A stretch of 64,000 bases of DNA from Sulfurisphaera javensis (lineage in GTDB: Archaea > Thermoproteota > Thermoprotei_A > Sulfolobales > Sulfolobaceae), in assembly GCF_041154675.1 (NCBI RefSeq), contig NZ_AP031322.1:1488001-1552000 (forward strand). Reading direction: 5' to 3'. Shown one piece after another: positions 1-9,100 of this stretch; position 1 is the stretch's first letter, and each line of letters opens with the position of its first letter. Under the pieces are notes generated by a model. It was not told the origin of the DNA, did no database searches, and worked only from the letters and a program-made list of their open reading frames with translations. A program made the translations under genes and the position numbers.

Positions 1-489
1 GATAATTATGATTCTCTAGACCCTAATGTAAAAGAAGCTGTAGCAATTGCTTATGCTGTAGCGTATGGTGAAAATGGATATGATGATTTAATATACAAAT
101 ATAGAAATGAAAAATTTGATGAAGAGAAAACAAGATTACTTTATGCAATGCTTAGTTTTAGGGAGCCATACCTTGTTGTAAATACAATGAGCTTAGCTTT
201 AACAGGAGAGATAAAAAGGCAAGATGTTGCCAGAATATTACCATTTGCAAGTTATAATCCATTCTCGCGTTCTGCACTGTGGAAGTGGATAAAGACTCAT
301 ATGGAGTTCCTCAGAAGCATATATGCAGGGACTGGAATATTAGGAAGGGCAATGAGAAGTGCAATTCCGTTTCTAGGCCTAAATAATCAAGAGGTTGTAG
401 ATTTCTTCACTGTTAACTCTTTCCCAGAAATGGAAATAGAGATCAAAAGCGGTTTAGAGATGTTAGAAATATTAAGAAGAATTATCTAA
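1..489 (+). CDS. M1-family aminopeptidase, C-terminal part (5' end outside window)
   Basis: The frame is open from base 1 to a stop at 487-489, so these 162 codons are the tail of a larger gene. The product is all-helical with the character of the ERAP1-like C-terminal domain of M1 zinc aminopeptidases (tricorn-interacting-factor type), for example the stretch WKWIKTHMEFL followed by a small-residue helix and a final helix ending LEMLEILRRII. The catalytic GxMEN and HExxH motifs would lie upstream and cannot be checked. M1 enzymes trim N-terminal residues from peptides released by proteasome or tricorn. The last 18 bases overlap the end of the convergent membrane-protein gene. Family assignment is from recall of the domain. 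Confidence 0.72.
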   Translation, partial: DNYDSLDPNVKEAVAIAYAVAYGENGYDDLIYKYRNEKFDEEKTRLLYAMLSFREPYLVVNTMSLALTGEIKRQDVARILPFASYNPFSRSALWKWIKTHMEFLRSIYAGTGILGRAMRSAIPFLGLNNQEVVDFFTVNSFPEMEIEIKSGLEMLEILRRII

Positions 490-1164
490 CTTTTTGAATA
501 TTTCTTGTATTTTTTCTTCATTGAGTTCATCAAAAAATGTAATTTCTTGTATATTTTCTTTATTACATAATCTTAAGGGAGTAATAATTCCTTTTCCATC
601 AACAATGATAACTGTAAAACCTACTTTCTTATTAACTTTTACAGTAAGATTCTTTTGGATTTCCTGTCTAATGTTATCTATTTCGGTTTGTCTTTGATCT
701 ATCATAGTCTTAAGAACGCCTAATTGATTATCAAAACTTTTTATTTTTTTACTTAAAAGATAAATAGTGAGTCCAGAAATTATTATCCCAGGTAAAATTG
801 GTAACCATATCAATTTAAATGAGAAAAAAATAAATCCAATTATTAAAGTTACACCTATGAAAAGTATTGGAAGTATAATTTCTAATAACTTATATGATTG
901 TGCTTTCTCTGTATTTTCTTTAAGTTCTTTTACATAATTTTGAATTTCCTCCATACCATAAGAGTTCTTTTTACTTTCTAACCAGTCAGCCCAATTTGTA
1001 TCCTTTGTAATGACATTTACTTTAATTCCTTTTGATGCTTTCATTAATAATATTTCAGCAATTTCGTCACTTAACTCTTTAGTAATCACAGTTACAACTC
1101 TTTCAGCAGATGTTAGCATATCTTTGATCTTAGTATATAAATCTAGAGATTCTATTAACTGCAT
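472..1164 (-). CDS. Two-TM membrane protein of unknown function
   Basis: A 230-residue protein. Residues 1-60 form an alternating helix/strand region (AERVVTVITKEL, KGIKVNVITKD) that resembles the opening of a phospholipase-D-like fold, but no HKD motif is present. Residues 75-92 are charged and probably coiled coil. Two strong membrane helices lie at about 96-114 and 119-137, and a second soluble region (140-230) follows. It sits 8 bases after the LeuRS gene on the same strand, so it is probably the last gene of that transcript. The two soluble regions around a helical hairpin suggest a cytosolic sensor or scaffold, but I do not recognise the family and assign no function. Confidence 0.6.
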   Translation of the reverse strand: MQLIESLDLYTKIKDMLTSAERVVTVITKELSDEIAEILLMKASKGIKVNVITKDTNWADWLESKKNSYGMEEIQNYVKELKENTEKAQSYKLLEIILPILFIGVTLIIGFIFFSFKLIWLPILPGIIISGLTIYLLSKKIKSFDNQLGVLKTMIDQRQTEIDNIRQEIQKNLTVKVNKKVGFTVIIVDGKGIITPLRLCNKENIQEITFFDELNEEKIQEIFKKLDNSS

Positions 1165-1172
1165 AGTATCAC

Positions 1173-4010
1173 TTATAGTATTGCAATCCCAGGTTTATAT
1201 GGTAATGCTAACTCTTTCTTTCCCATGATATTAGGTACTTTCTCATCAGTAGAAGTATATACTACAATCTCACTTACATCTAACTTACTCAATAGGAATT
1301 GAATATTTTGTACTATTACTTCTTCTTCATCTATATCATTTTGTACTATTAAATCCTTCATTAGAGGTGGCAAGATATTTGCAAGTTCATAAACTTTCTT
1401 TGCAATCTTTTCATCTACGTTATTTTCAAGTATAAAGTCTCTTAATGACTTTCTACCTTTTATTGCTATTATTGCTTTTTTAAGTAAATCTTTTAATTTT
1501 TCATCATCATTAACATATATGATTACCTTTTCTGCTTCTTTTCCTAATTCATTTGACAATGTTCTAACATCATCTATTATGTTTCTTAAATATTCAACTT
1601 TTAACAAAGATTTCTCATCACATTCAATTTCGTCCGGGGACGGGAATTTTTCAGTCACAATAAAAGAGTTATTAAATTTATGCCATAACTCTTCAGCTAA
1701 ATGTGGAGTTATTGGTGCCATTAATTTTAACCATAATGAAACAGTTTTTCTTATTGTGTCTTTATTTACTTTACCGTTAGTTAATTCTATGTAGTCTCTC
1801 ATTGTTTCGTATAGTGTGTAATATACTGTTATATAAACTGAACGTAAATCTAAATTCTCGTATGCCTTATCTACTTCCTCCACGTACTTTTTAAATATTG
1901 AAAGTAACCATAAATCTGCATCTCTTTTTTCATTTACACCATCGACTTCTAAAATCCTTGATATAAAGTCATGAATCCTTTTTAATTGTTCGATTATACT
2001 CTTTGCAATATTAGCGTTAAATTCAATATCATCAGAAATAGAGGATGTTGAAGTTAAGGCTATTCTAACTGTATCAACTCCGTATTCATTTATAGCCCTA
2101 TTCAGAGGATAAATATTCCCGAAACTTTTGCTCATTTTCTTCCCCCCAACTCTGATAAAACCATTAGTGACAATTTGTTTAGGCAATAACATATCTCCAA
2201 ATATTGCAATATGATGGTAAATATAGTAGGGTAAATGATTTTGAATTAAATCTCTCCCGCTATGTCTTGAATCTACTGGATACCAATATAAAAATTCATT
2301 TCTAATTTCTTCTAGTTGATCTTTCGGTATTCCTAGAGTCTTAGATAATTCTTCTGGATTTCCTCTGCCTAACAGTATATAATCCCAGAAGTTATCATTA
2401 AGTAATGCTGCAGGATATTTAAGCTTGTGAATAATAGTGTAAAAAGCTGTGTAAATTGTCGAATCGCTTAAACTATCAATTATTTCTTTCTCGTCCCATG
2501 GTAATCTAACACCTAATCCCCTAGATCTTGTAAATGGTCTATGGTGTAAATTAAATATAACTTTTTCCATCTCTTTTCTAGCATCTGCAGGAATAAAATG
2601 AATCTTATCAAGTGACTTTAATGCTGAAGCCTTCCATAAAGGATTAGAATAATCAATAAACCATTGTCCTTTAATAACTTTAACAACAATTTCAGCTCCA
2701 CATCTACAGTAAACTGGTCCATTTGTTATTTCATAAATGGTTTCTCTTGAATTTAATTTATCAAGAAGTTCTCTAGTTCTATCCCTTGCATCTTTAACTG
2801 GTTTATTAGCAATTTTATCCTTTACGAATTCCTTCATGAAATCAGGGACTAAGTCAACTAAATCATCTCTCATTACTCCCTTATGATATTCTAAGCGATA
2901 TATAGTATCAATATAGTCTTTTAACTCTGCAGGATTTTTAGTTTGTGCCAATCCTACTGCTTCAACTCCCGGTAATTCTCCTAATTCATCAGTTTTTATT
3001 ACCGGTATTAATTCAAATTCTTCTTTCAATTCAGTTAAGGCTAAATAGTGCATTGGTTCATGGGATGGGACAGCCATTACAACTCCAGTCCCCATTTTTG
3101 GATCTACATATTTGCTAGGTAATACTTTCATGTCTTTTAGTGTGATTGGATTCTTTGCTATTAATCCAATAAACTCTTTGCCCTTCTTCTCATCTTCTTT
3201 TTTTATTTCCAACTGGAACTTTAACTTTTCAAACGCTTGTTTTGAGATAACTATTTTTCTATTTAATTTATCAATAGCTATAATGTAATCAGCTTCTGGG
3301 TTAATTAATATTGCAATAGCGCCAAATATTGTTTCTGGTCTTGGAGTAGCTGCAACAAAGAACAAATTATTCGAGGGGAAGTAAATAGCATCGACATCAC
3401 TTATTTCGGGTTCAATATCCCCTTTTGTATCATGCATTCCTACTGGAAATTCGTCTCTGGGACAATAAGGAACTGGCGAATCTTCTCTCTTTATGTAACC
3501 TAGATCCATCAGCCTTTTATATTGCCACTGGATGAATCTTTCAAAGATAGAATCAACCGTAGTGAATTCTCTTCTCCAATCGATACTTAATCCTAGTCTC
3601 CTTGCTGTATTTTTCATATCATTTTTGAAATATTCAGCAAGATAGTTAGGATCTGAGAACTTTTCGATCTCTTCTTGTGGAATTTGATAAATGTTGACAA
3701 AGGTTGAAATTATATCTTCGTCTTTTCTTTGTATTGCTTCAGAGATAGAAAGTATTGGTGTTCCGGTAAATTGAAATGCAAATGGAAATAAAACGTTATA
3801 TCCTTTCATCCTTAGGTATCTGGCGTAAATATCTGCTGTTATGTATGTTCTTCCATGACCTATATGTAATGGGCTATTAGTATAAGGAAAAGCAACTGTA
3901 ATAAATTTCTTTTCCTTTGTGGGATCCGGATTTGCTTCAAAGAGTTTATTGTTTTCCCATTCCTTTTGCCATTTGGATGCTATCTCGTTAAAGAAATTTG
4001 CCAAACTCAC
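1173..4010 (-). CDS. leuS: Leucyl-tRNA synthetase (archaeal type)
   Basis: Charges tRNA-Leu with leucine in the cytosol. The class I signatures are present: HIGH at about residues 49-52 (PLHIGHGRTY) and KMSKS at about 624-628 (GGKKMSKSFGN). Between them lies the large CP1 editing insertion (FVAATPRPETIFG, GTGVVMAVPSHEP), and an anticodon-binding helical domain and archaeal C-terminal extension follow. At about 945 residues it has the normal archaeal/eukaryotic length. I chose the GTG at 4010 rather than the TTG at 4031. A TATA-like AATATATT lies about 25 bases upstream of the GTG, and the protein then begins VSLANFFNEIASKWQ, like relatives. It follows the radical SAM gene by 26 bases. Confidence 0.97.
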   Translation of the reverse strand: MSLANFFNEIASKWQKEWENNKLFEANPDPTKEKKFITVAFPYTNSPLHIGHGRTYITADIYARYLRMKGYNVLFPFAFQFTGTPILSISEAIQRKDEDIISTFVNIYQIPQEEIEKFSDPNYLAEYFKNDMKNTARRLGLSIDWRREFTTVDSIFERFIQWQYKRLMDLGYIKREDSPVPYCPRDEFPVGMHDTKGDIEPEISDVDAIYFPSNNLFFVAATPRPETIFGAIAILINPEADYIIAIDKLNRKIVISKQAFEKLKFQLEIKKEDEKKGKEFIGLIAKNPITLKDMKVLPSKYVDPKMGTGVVMAVPSHEPMHYLALTELKEEFELIPVIKTDELGELPGVEAVGLAQTKNPAELKDYIDTIYRLEYHKGVMRDDLVDLVPDFMKEFVKDKIANKPVKDARDRTRELLDKLNSRETIYEITNGPVYCRCGAEIVVKVIKGQWFIDYSNPLWKASALKSLDKIHFIPADARKEMEKVIFNLHHRPFTRSRGLGVRLPWDEKEIIDSLSDSTIYTAFYTIIHKLKYPAALLNDNFWDYILLGRGNPEELSKTLGIPKDQLEEIRNEFLYWYPVDSRHSGRDLIQNHLPYYIYHHIAIFGDMLLPKQIVTNGFIRVGGKKMSKSFGNIYPLNRAINEYGVDTVRIALTSTSSISDDIEFNANIAKSIIEQLKRIHDFISRILEVDGVNEKRDADLWLLSIFKKYVEEVDKAYENLDLRSVYITVYYTLYETMRDYIELTNGKVNKDTIRKTVSLWLKLMAPITPHLAEELWHKFNNSFIVTEKFPSPDEIECDEKSLLKVEYLRNIIDDVRTLSNELGKEAEKVIIYVNDDEKLKDLLKKAIIAIKGRKSLRDFILENNVDEKIAKKVYELANILPPLMKDLIVQNDIDEEEVIVQNIQFLLSKLDVSEIVVYTSTDEKVPNIMGKKELALPYKPGIAIL

Positions 4011-4036
4011 ACTTATCTTTAATAAAAACAAATATA

Positions 4037-5089
4037 TTAAGGTATAACCTCAGTAGAATCCTCTGTAGGATCGTAGTACAAGTCACTTAGCTTTATAATA
4101 CCTTGTTTAACTAGTTCATTTATTTCAGGGACTATAGATAAAACGCTTTTTAAATACTCTTTTGTAACGTCATCCACGGCTTTAAATCCCTCTTCTCCCC
4201 AGTACTTTTCTTTTATAGCATAAAGACACCTACCACCACAATAATCTTTATATTCGCAACTTCTACATTCTTCTGGTAAAGGTTCATCTAAAAGTTTAAA
4301 GGAATCTAATGTGCCCAATTCAGCCCATTTTTCTCTAACAGCTATAGGGCAAGATAATATTCTTCCATCTGTAGATATTGAAACACTTTCATAACCTGCA
4401 CCACAAGCTACTCCTCTATACTTTTTAAAGAAATGAGCACTTAATACTCCTAAGAATGGAACAATCTTTACTACCTTACCTTGTTTTAGTTGAGATAAAA
4501 AGTAATCTAATAGTCTCCTTATCCCGGGTAAATAAGATTTATATGCCCATTCTTCAAAGTTCCATCTTTCGCTCCAGATAACGTTTAACTGCCAGTGAAC
4601 CTTATCAAAAACGCCGAGAGAAAGTAGATGCATGACTTCTTCATAAATATCTGAATCTTCAGTTACAGCCATTCTGGCTATAGTTTCTACTCCTAACTCT
4701 TTCAAGTATTTGGCATGTTTTACTACAACTTTATAAACTCCTTTACCTCTATGCTTGTCGGTAATTTCTTCTCTACCGTCTATGGAGAGTAAAGCCACAT
4801 TCATTCTTTTCCAGTATCTTTCTGGCAGAAGCTTTACTGCAATACCGTTAGTCTGAATTCCCCATCTTTTAACTTTAATATTATCCATGACTTGCATTAT
4901 GAATTTAGGATTCATTAAGGGCTCTCCACCGTAAAATATAACTGTAGCATTTTGGTCTTTCTCAATTGTTTGCTTTAGTTTTTGTATATCATATTTTACA
5001 TTCCATGGTACTACGTGATTAGGAAAAGAACCCCCACAATAATCGCATGATAAGTTACATTTTCCAGTAGTTAACAAGAGCCATAACAT
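4037..5089 (-). CDS. Radical SAM/SPASM protein, putative peptide-modifying enzyme (AF1577-type)
   Basis: A 350-residue radical SAM enzyme. The S-adenosylmethionine [4Fe-4S] motif CxxxCxxC is at residues 11-18 (CNLSCDYC), followed by the glycine-rich [10 protein letters not shown] strand. The C-terminal third carries a Cys-rich SPASM-like region ([17 protein letters not shown], then [14 protein letters not shown]) that would bind auxiliary iron-sulfur clusters. SPASM enzymes usually modify peptides or proteins, and this sequence resembles an archaeal family annotated only as putative peptide-modifying. Its ATG follows the stop codon of the M20 peptidase gene directly (TAA-ATG), so the two should be translationally linked. 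The substrate is unknown and no obvious precursor peptide is seen next to it. Confidence 0.85.
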   Translation of the reverse strand: MLWLLLTTGKCNLSCDYCGGSFPNHVVPWNVKYDIQKLKQTIEKDQNATVIFYGGEPLMNPKFIMQVMDNIKVKRWGIQTNGIAVKLLPERYWKRMNVALLSIDGREEITDKHRGKGVYKVVVKHAKYLKELGVETIARMAVTEDSDIYEEVMHLLSLGVFDKVHWQLNVIWSERWNFEEWAYKSYLPGIRRLLDYFLSQLKQGKVVKIVPFLGVLSAHFFKKYRGVACGAGYESVSISTDGRILSCPIAVREKWAELGTLDSFKLLDEPLPEECRSCEYKDYCGGRCLYAIKEKYWGEEGFKAVDDVTKEYLKSVLSIVPEINELVKQGIIKLSDLYYDPTEDSTEVIP

Positions 5090-6358
5090 TTAGATTACCT
5101 TTAATAACTCTTTCATCCATTGGATTCCTTTATAATAATCTTCAACAAAGATGTTTTCATTAAAGGAGTGAATATTTGAGCCATAATAATCAACTCCTAC
5201 ACCATCAGCAATTTGATTTAGCTTAAGATATCTAGCTATCATTTCCATTGGACCAGTCCCTGGACTATTAGGTAAAACTACAGGATCTTGAGAATACACA
5301 GTTTTAGCTGATTTGATTAACGCTTGTGCTATCTCACTATTTATAGAGGTTCTATACGGTTTTACTTTTCCATGAACTATTAGTTCAACATCATATGGCG
5401 AAACATATTCCTCTAAGTGTTTAAGTATTTCGTCTGGATCTTGATCTGGGACTAGTCTAAAGTCTAATTTTACAAATGCATAAGATGGAATAACTGTTTT
5501 AGATCCTTCTCCAGTATATCCAGCATATATGCCGTTAATATTACAAGTAGGTTCAGAGACCAATTTTATCATTGCGTTGTCTTCCTTAATTTGTTGACTT
5601 ATTGCATCTTCTAAGTATTTTTTGTCTACATTTAAGTACTTTTTCTCTTCTTCTGTTAACCACTTGACTTTATCGTAAAAGTGTGGGATTAGGACTTTTC
5701 CATCTTCAGTCCTTAATGATCTTAATAGATAGACAAGATCCCATGTAGGATTTTTAGCTATAGGGGCATACATTGAATGAAGATCTTTTGCTGTTCTCTT
5801 TCTCAACTCTACATACAATAAACCTTTAACTCCTAATACTATCTGAGGAGCATTATTAGGTGCTCTTCCAGAACCTTCCCAAAGAACATAATCAGCCTTC
5901 AGCCTTTCAGAATAATCTTTAAGAAAATCTTCCATATTTGGACTTCCGATTTCTTCCTCCCCTTCGTATAAGAACTTTATATTCACTTTCAGTTTCCCTT
6001 CTTTTATTATGTCAATAATTGCCTGAAGTCTTGCCATTAAAGTTCCCTTGTCATCACCAGCTCCTCTAGCAAAAATTTTCCCATCTTTAACAGTTGGGTT
6101 AAAGGGATCTGTTTGCCATTTATCTAAAGGTTCAACTGGTTGAACATCATAGTGATTATAAATAAGCAAAGTTTTGTCAGCCTTTACATTGATTTCTCCA
6201 TAAACATAAGGGTTCTTTGCTTTATGTTTGATTAATTCAGCTTGTATTCCATGATCCCTCATATAATCAACTAGAAATTTTGCTCCTTCTTCTCCTTTTC
6301 CTTTAGCAGAAGTTGTGTCTATTTTTAGGAACTCAAAGAGGTCTTGCAAATAGTCCAT
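5090..6358 (-). CDS. M20-family zinc metallopeptidase (carboxypeptidase/dipeptidase)
   Basis: A 422-residue M20/M25/M40 hydrolase with two-metal catalytic residues in place: H69 and D71 in NHYDVQPVEP, the bridging D102 in RGAGDDKG, the catalytic Glu pair at about 134-136 in YEGEEEIGSP, and a late His in GSNIHSFNE. The dimerisation domain occupies the middle. Family members remove C-terminal residues from peptides or split dipeptides in the cytosol, and a Sulfolobus carboxypeptidase belongs to this family. It heads the transcript that continues into the radical SAM and LeuRS genes. Its start is only about 30 bases from the divergent gene at 6391, so the two share a short promoter region. Exact substrate not deducible. 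Confidence 0.92.
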   Translation of the reverse strand: MDYLQDLFEFLKIDTTSAKGKGEEGAKFLVDYMRDHGIQAELIKHKAKNPYVYGEINVKADKTLLIYNHYDVQPVEPLDKWQTDPFNPTVKDGKIFARGAGDDKGTLMARLQAIIDIIKEGKLKVNIKFLYEGEEEIGSPNMEDFLKDYSERLKADYVLWEGSGRAPNNAPQIVLGVKGLLYVELRKRTAKDLHSMYAPIAKNPTWDLVYLLRSLRTEDGKVLIPHFYDKVKWLTEEEKKYLNVDKKYLEDAISQQIKEDNAMIKLVSEPTCNINGIYAGYTGEGSKTVIPSYAFVKLDFRLVPDQDPDEILKHLEEYVSPYDVELIVHGKVKPYRTSINSEIAQALIKSAKTVYSQDPVVLPNSPGTGPMEMIARYLKLNQIADGVGVDYYGSNIHSFNENIFVEDYYKGIQWMKELLKVI

Positions 6359-6360
6359 AA

Positions 6361-6371
6361 GGTTTTTAATG
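6361..6371 (+). promoter_or_regulatory. TATA-like box for the gene starting at 6391
   Basis: GGTTTTTAATG is centred about 26 bases before the ATG at 6391, the spacing expected for a leaderless archaeal transcript. It lies just outside the divergent M20 peptidase start. Confidence 0.45.
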
Positions 6372-6390
6372 AAAAGGAGTAAATTAATTT

Positions 6391-6693
6391 ATGCTTAAGT
6401 ATGTTGAATATACAAGGCATACAATGGCTGAACCATTAATGACAGTAAATATTTATAAAAAAGTGGAAGATGGCAAGGTAATTTCTACCTTTAAAATTCT
6501 CGTTTATAAAAATATGAGTATAACAGTATTTGAAACTGATAAGTTAGAAGGAGGTCAAGTAATAGAAATGACTTCTGAGAAAATTGATTCTGTGCTAAAA
6601 ATTATTTATAAGTATTACGATGAGAAAACTGATGATATAACAATATTAGGAGAAGAAAAATTAGTAGATGAGTTAGTCGAAAAATTGAAGTGA
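6391..6693 (+). CDS. Small conserved-looking protein of unknown function
   Basis: A 100-residue soluble, charged protein with alternating strands (MTVNIYKK, STFKILVYK, MSITVFET) and a helical C-terminus ending LVDELVEKLK. There is no cysteine, signal or membrane segment, and I do not recognise the family. It is divergent from the M20 peptidase gene and probably leaderless. Its stop codon TGA at 6691-6693 forms part of the C box (GTGATGA, 6690-6696) of a guide sRNA candidate that follows directly, so coding sequence and RNA gene are physically fused at this point. Confidence 0.65.
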   Translation: MLKYVEYTRHTMAEPLMTVNIYKKVEDGKVISTFKILVYKNMSITVFETDKLEGGQVIEMTSEKIDSVLKIIYKYYDEKTDDITILGEEKLVDELVEKLK

Positions 6694-6742
6694 TGAAAAA
6701 ACTGGGACATCAGATTGATGAAGAACCATTCATGCGCTGATT
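6688..6742 (+). ncRNA. C/D box guide sRNA candidate (sRNA-A), predicted 23S rRNA target
   Basis: Boxes in order: C GTGATGA 6690-6696, D' CAGA 6711-6714, C' TTGATGA 6715-6721, D CTGA 6737-6740. Guide intervals are 14 and 15 nt. The D guide (6722-6736) is the reverse complement of CGCAUGAAUGGUUCU. From memory, CGCAUGAAUGG is a conserved archaeal/eukaryotic large-subunit rRNA segment near E. coli position 1940. The N+5 rule would place 2'-O-methylation on the U of CGCAU. The D' guide target (AUGUCCCAGUU) was not recognised with confidence. These RNAs act with L7Ae, Nop5 and fibrillarin. The C box overlaps the stop codon of the upstream gene. Confidence 0.75.
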
Positions 6743-6950
6743 AACCAAATATGAATTTACCCCATTTATGTCTAAATACTGCTCCTATAGCAAGGAATAC
6801 TACGGCCATAGGAACTGCTATATAAGGTACCAATTGCCAACCTGGCACTTGTTCTAGTTGATCAGCAACCCATATTGTAATGGCTAGGAAAACTACTAAA
6901 GGACCAACAACAACAAACCATGTAGTTGCACTCCACTTTTTAGAAGTCAT
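6741..6950 (-). CDS. Small two-TM membrane protein, unknown function
   Basis: A 69-residue protein with two hydrophobic helices at about residues 11-29 (WFVVVGPLVVFLAITIWVA) and 41-60 (YIAVPMAVVFLAIGAVF). They are joined by a short polar loop containing EQVPGWQ, and a basic C-terminus (RHKWGKFIFG) should face the cytosol. It resembles small accessory subunits of transport or respiratory complexes, but no partner is evident next to it. The gene stops immediately beside the D box of the opposite-strand sRNA-A and starts 31 bases downstream of the PriX-like gene on the same strand. Function not assigned. Confidence 0.6.
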   Translation of the reverse strand: MTSKKWSATTWFVVVGPLVVFLAITIWVADQLEQVPGWQLVPYIAVPMAVVFLAIGAVFRHKWGKFIFG

Positions 6951-6981
6951 AATAAACTGTTTGATGTTTATAAATTTAAGT

Positions 6982-7425
6982 TTATTTATTTAAAACTTTA
7001 GATATGTATGAATACATTTCCTTATCTTTCTCTTCTATTCTCTTTAAAGTCCAAGGTTTTAATCCTTTTGATTTAACTCCCCTTACAACTGATTTAAGCC
7101 AAGATTCATATACTTTTCCTCCTCCTTTCTTATAGTAGAACTCTTCCAATTTTTTCACGGCTTCATCTTCTGATAAGCCTTTAATATTAATTAAATATCT
7201 ACTTCCAACGTAAAGTATAAACCTTTTTCTACAATCCTCGAGTCCTTCATTTAATACTTTTTCAATCCAATCATAATTTACTTTTCTAGGCTTGGGTGGA
7301 AAAATTCCTTCAGTTTCAAAAAGAAAATTTCCGTTCTCGTCATAAACCTTTGATGTTTTTCCGTCAAATATAACATAACCTGCTGGTGTATCGTCTGGAT
7401 AATGTAAAAATATTTTAATTTTCAT
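6982..7425 (-). CDS. priX: PriX-like primase non-catalytic subunit candidate
   Basis: A 147-residue soluble protein. The centre (residues 49-100: [40 protein letters not shown]) resembles the helical fold shared by the PriL C-terminal domain and PriX, the third subunit of the Sulfolobus primase (family length about 150). PriX has lost the iron-sulfur cluster. Only one cysteine lies in this region here, which agrees with that loss. In the complex PriX helps PriS/PriL bind the first nucleotide during primer synthesis. The gene overlaps the TtuA gene by four bases (ATGA). The assignment is from recalled sequence character, not a search; a primase-polymerase helical domain from another context is the alternative. 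Confidence 0.55.
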   Translation of the reverse strand: MKIKIFLHYPDDTPAGYVIFDGKTSKVYDENGNFLFETEGIFPPKPRKVNYDWIEKVLNEGLEDCRKRFILYVGSRYLINIKGLSEDEAVKKLEEFYYKKGGGKVYESWLKSVVRGVKSKGLKPWTLKRIEEKDKEMYSYISKVLNK

Positions 7426-8378
7426 CTAACATTAACTTTTTCTCCAGTCATTTTTAACCTTACGGCACAAAAAGAGCAAATCTCCCTTCCTTTTGTTGTT
7501 GGTCTTCCACATATTTTGCACTTCCCTAATTCTTCTTCCTTAATGTACTTTTCTTTCAAAGCTGGTTGTATTTTATTTATGAAATTTTCAACTAGCATTA
7601 ACATATAACCAGGAATAGCTTCTTCCATTTCCTCTAATTTTCTCCTAATAGTGTCTTGCGTTACTCCACCAACTCTGAATGTATGAGGACAAGAATCATA
7701 AAGGAATGGAATTCCTTTGACTATTGCATACGTTAATATTTCTTTTTCGTACATGAGAAAGAGAGGTTTAACTTTCTTTACTTTATATCCTTTTTCTGGT
7801 GGTGTAATTACATCTAGTCTTGCCAGGTCTTGTACATCACCGCTGAAATATCCAGACATAATAAATTGAGCCATATCGTTCAAATTATGCCCAGTTACTA
7901 TTGTATCAGCATTTTCCTCTTCTGCTATTTCAGTTAGTGTGTATCTTTTAACTAAACCGCAAGTGCTACAGATTGGTCTTCTAATTTTATGTTTTGTCTC
8001 ATCGATTGTAAAACCATATCTTTCCTTAATTTTTACTACTCGATATTTTACTCCTAATATTTCAAAATTTTTAACAGCATACTCTGTACTCTTGGAAGAG
8101 TAAGCTTTCCCCATATCTATGCCTAGGTCAATGTTAATTCCTATTATCTCTAAACCTCTATTATCGCCAAGTTTTTTCATTAGATGAAGTAAAGTAGTAC
8201 TATCTTTTCCTCCAGAAACTGCTACAGCTATCCTTTTTGATCCTTCGAACATCTTATACTTATCAACAATTCTTTCAAATCTTCTTTCAAACCATTCTAT
8301 AAAGTGATCCTTACATAATGCTATGTTAGCATAAGGTATCTTAATAATTGCCTTATTTTCGCACTTGCTACATTTCAT
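7422..8378 (-). CDS. ttuA: tRNA 2-thiolation enzyme, TtuA/Ncs6 family
   Basis: A 318-residue PP-loop ATPase. An N-terminal zinc finger uses C3, C6, C22 and H25. The ATP pyrophosphatase motif SGGKDS is at 55-60. Central cysteines lie in RPICSTCG and DSCPHTF; in this family two of them hold the iron-sulfur cluster with a third in the same domain. A second zinc finger ends the protein (CKICGRP then CSFCAVR). The enzyme adenylates uridine in tRNA and replaces oxygen by sulfur supplied by a ubiquitin-like carrier, which stabilises tRNA in thermophiles and at U34. It is the promoter-proximal gene of a pair with the PriX-like gene. Whether the target is U54 or U34 cannot be told from sequence. Confidence 0.92.
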   Translation of the reverse strand: MKCSKCENKAIIKIPYANIALCKDHFIEWFERRFERIVDKYKMFEGSKRIAVAVSGGKDSTTLLHLMKKLGDNRGLEIIGINIDLGIDMGKAYSSKSTEYAVKNFEILGVKYRVVKIKERYGFTIDETKHKIRRPICSTCGLVKRYTLTEIAEEENADTIVTGHNLNDMAQFIMSGYFSGDVQDLARLDVITPPEKGYKVKKVKPLFLMYEKEILTYAIVKGIPFLYDSCPHTFRVGGVTQDTIRRKLEEMEEAIPGYMLMLVENFINKIQPALKEKYIKEEELGKCKICGRPTTKGREICSFCAVRLKMTGEKVNVR

Positions 8379-8412
8379 AATGCTTAATAATACTTTTATA
8401 CCTTTTAAGTTA

Positions 8413-9099
8413 ATGATGGAAATTTTAGCAGAACTACACCCAAAAAGTAAGAGGGAAAAGATAGAAAAAGAAATTAAAGAGCTTGAAAGCTTTGACGGTT
8501 TTGATATTCCAGATTCTCCGATAGGTTTGCCATCTCCTTTACCTTCAGTAATTGCTACAATTATCAGGGGAAAATATGCAGATAAAAGAATTATTGTTAA
8601 TCAACGGCTTTTAGATGTTAACGAATTGTTTTTAGCTTCTCTTTCCTTAACTTCAAAGCTGATAGATTTTGATATCGCATTTACTAGAGGAGATAAACCA
8701 AAGATAGGGAAAGAAGTAGGATATTTGACTTCGGAACAAGCAATTTTGTTATCAAAAAAATTTAACAAAGATCTTAAGGTAGGCTTGATGATAAGTCTCA
8801 GAAAGGAGAAAGAAGATATTATAAGGAGGCTAAACTTTGAGCCTGCAGATTTCTTCCTAGTTCTCCGTTTAGAAAGTGATACTCAGCTTGATGGATTACC
8901 AACTTCAAAGCTGATTCCTTATGTTATCATTAGAACTGAAAAAAATAAAGAAATAGCTAATACTTTATCTCAACCAGTTATTGATGAAAACAAAGCTTTA
9001 GATTTCATCTATAAGCTTGAAGAAAGAAAAGTTCAAGGAGTATTATTATCAGCATTAGGAGACAATGAAGCTTTAAACAGAATTATAATAAGATATTAA
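8413..9099 (+). CDS. Methylenetetrahydrofolate reductase-like TIM-barrel protein
   Basis: A 228-residue protein with the MetF-type order of elements: an early [10 protein letters not shown] strand with Glu, [15 protein letters not shown] (the D-x-x-D-S-P strand), a long barrel core with [10 protein letters not shown] corresponding to the LTGDxP loop, and a C-terminal part with [11 protein letters not shown]. Archaeal relatives are shorter than bacterial MetF and may reduce methylene-tetrahydrofolate or a pterin analogue using flavin. I chose the ATG at 8413; a TATA-like CTTAATAAT is centred about 26 bases upstream. A longer reading from 8365 would run into the divergent TtuA gene. Confidence in fold is higher than in reaction. 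Confidence 0.62.
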   Translation: MMEILAELHPKSKREKIEKEIKELESFDGFDIPDSPIGLPSPLPSVIATIIRGKYADKRIIVNQRLLDVNELFLASLSLTSKLIDFDIAFTRGDKPKIGKEVGYLTSEQAILLSKKFNKDLKVGLMISLRKEKEDIIRRLNFEPADFFLVLRLESDTQLDGLPTSKLIPYVIIRTEKNKEIANTLSQPVIDENKALDFIYKLEERKVQGVLLSALGDNEALNRIIIRY

Positions 9100-9100
9100 A

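Noticed and set aside
494-697. Open frame on the plus strand opposite the membrane-protein gene
   Set aside because: It is the mirror of a convincing minus-strand gene with membrane helices; the translation is hydrophobic and Ser/Ile/Phe-rich without recognisable motifs.
1519-1794. Plus-strand open frame inside leuS
   Set aside because: Antisense to the anticodon-binding part of LeuRS; no independent promoter and atypical composition.
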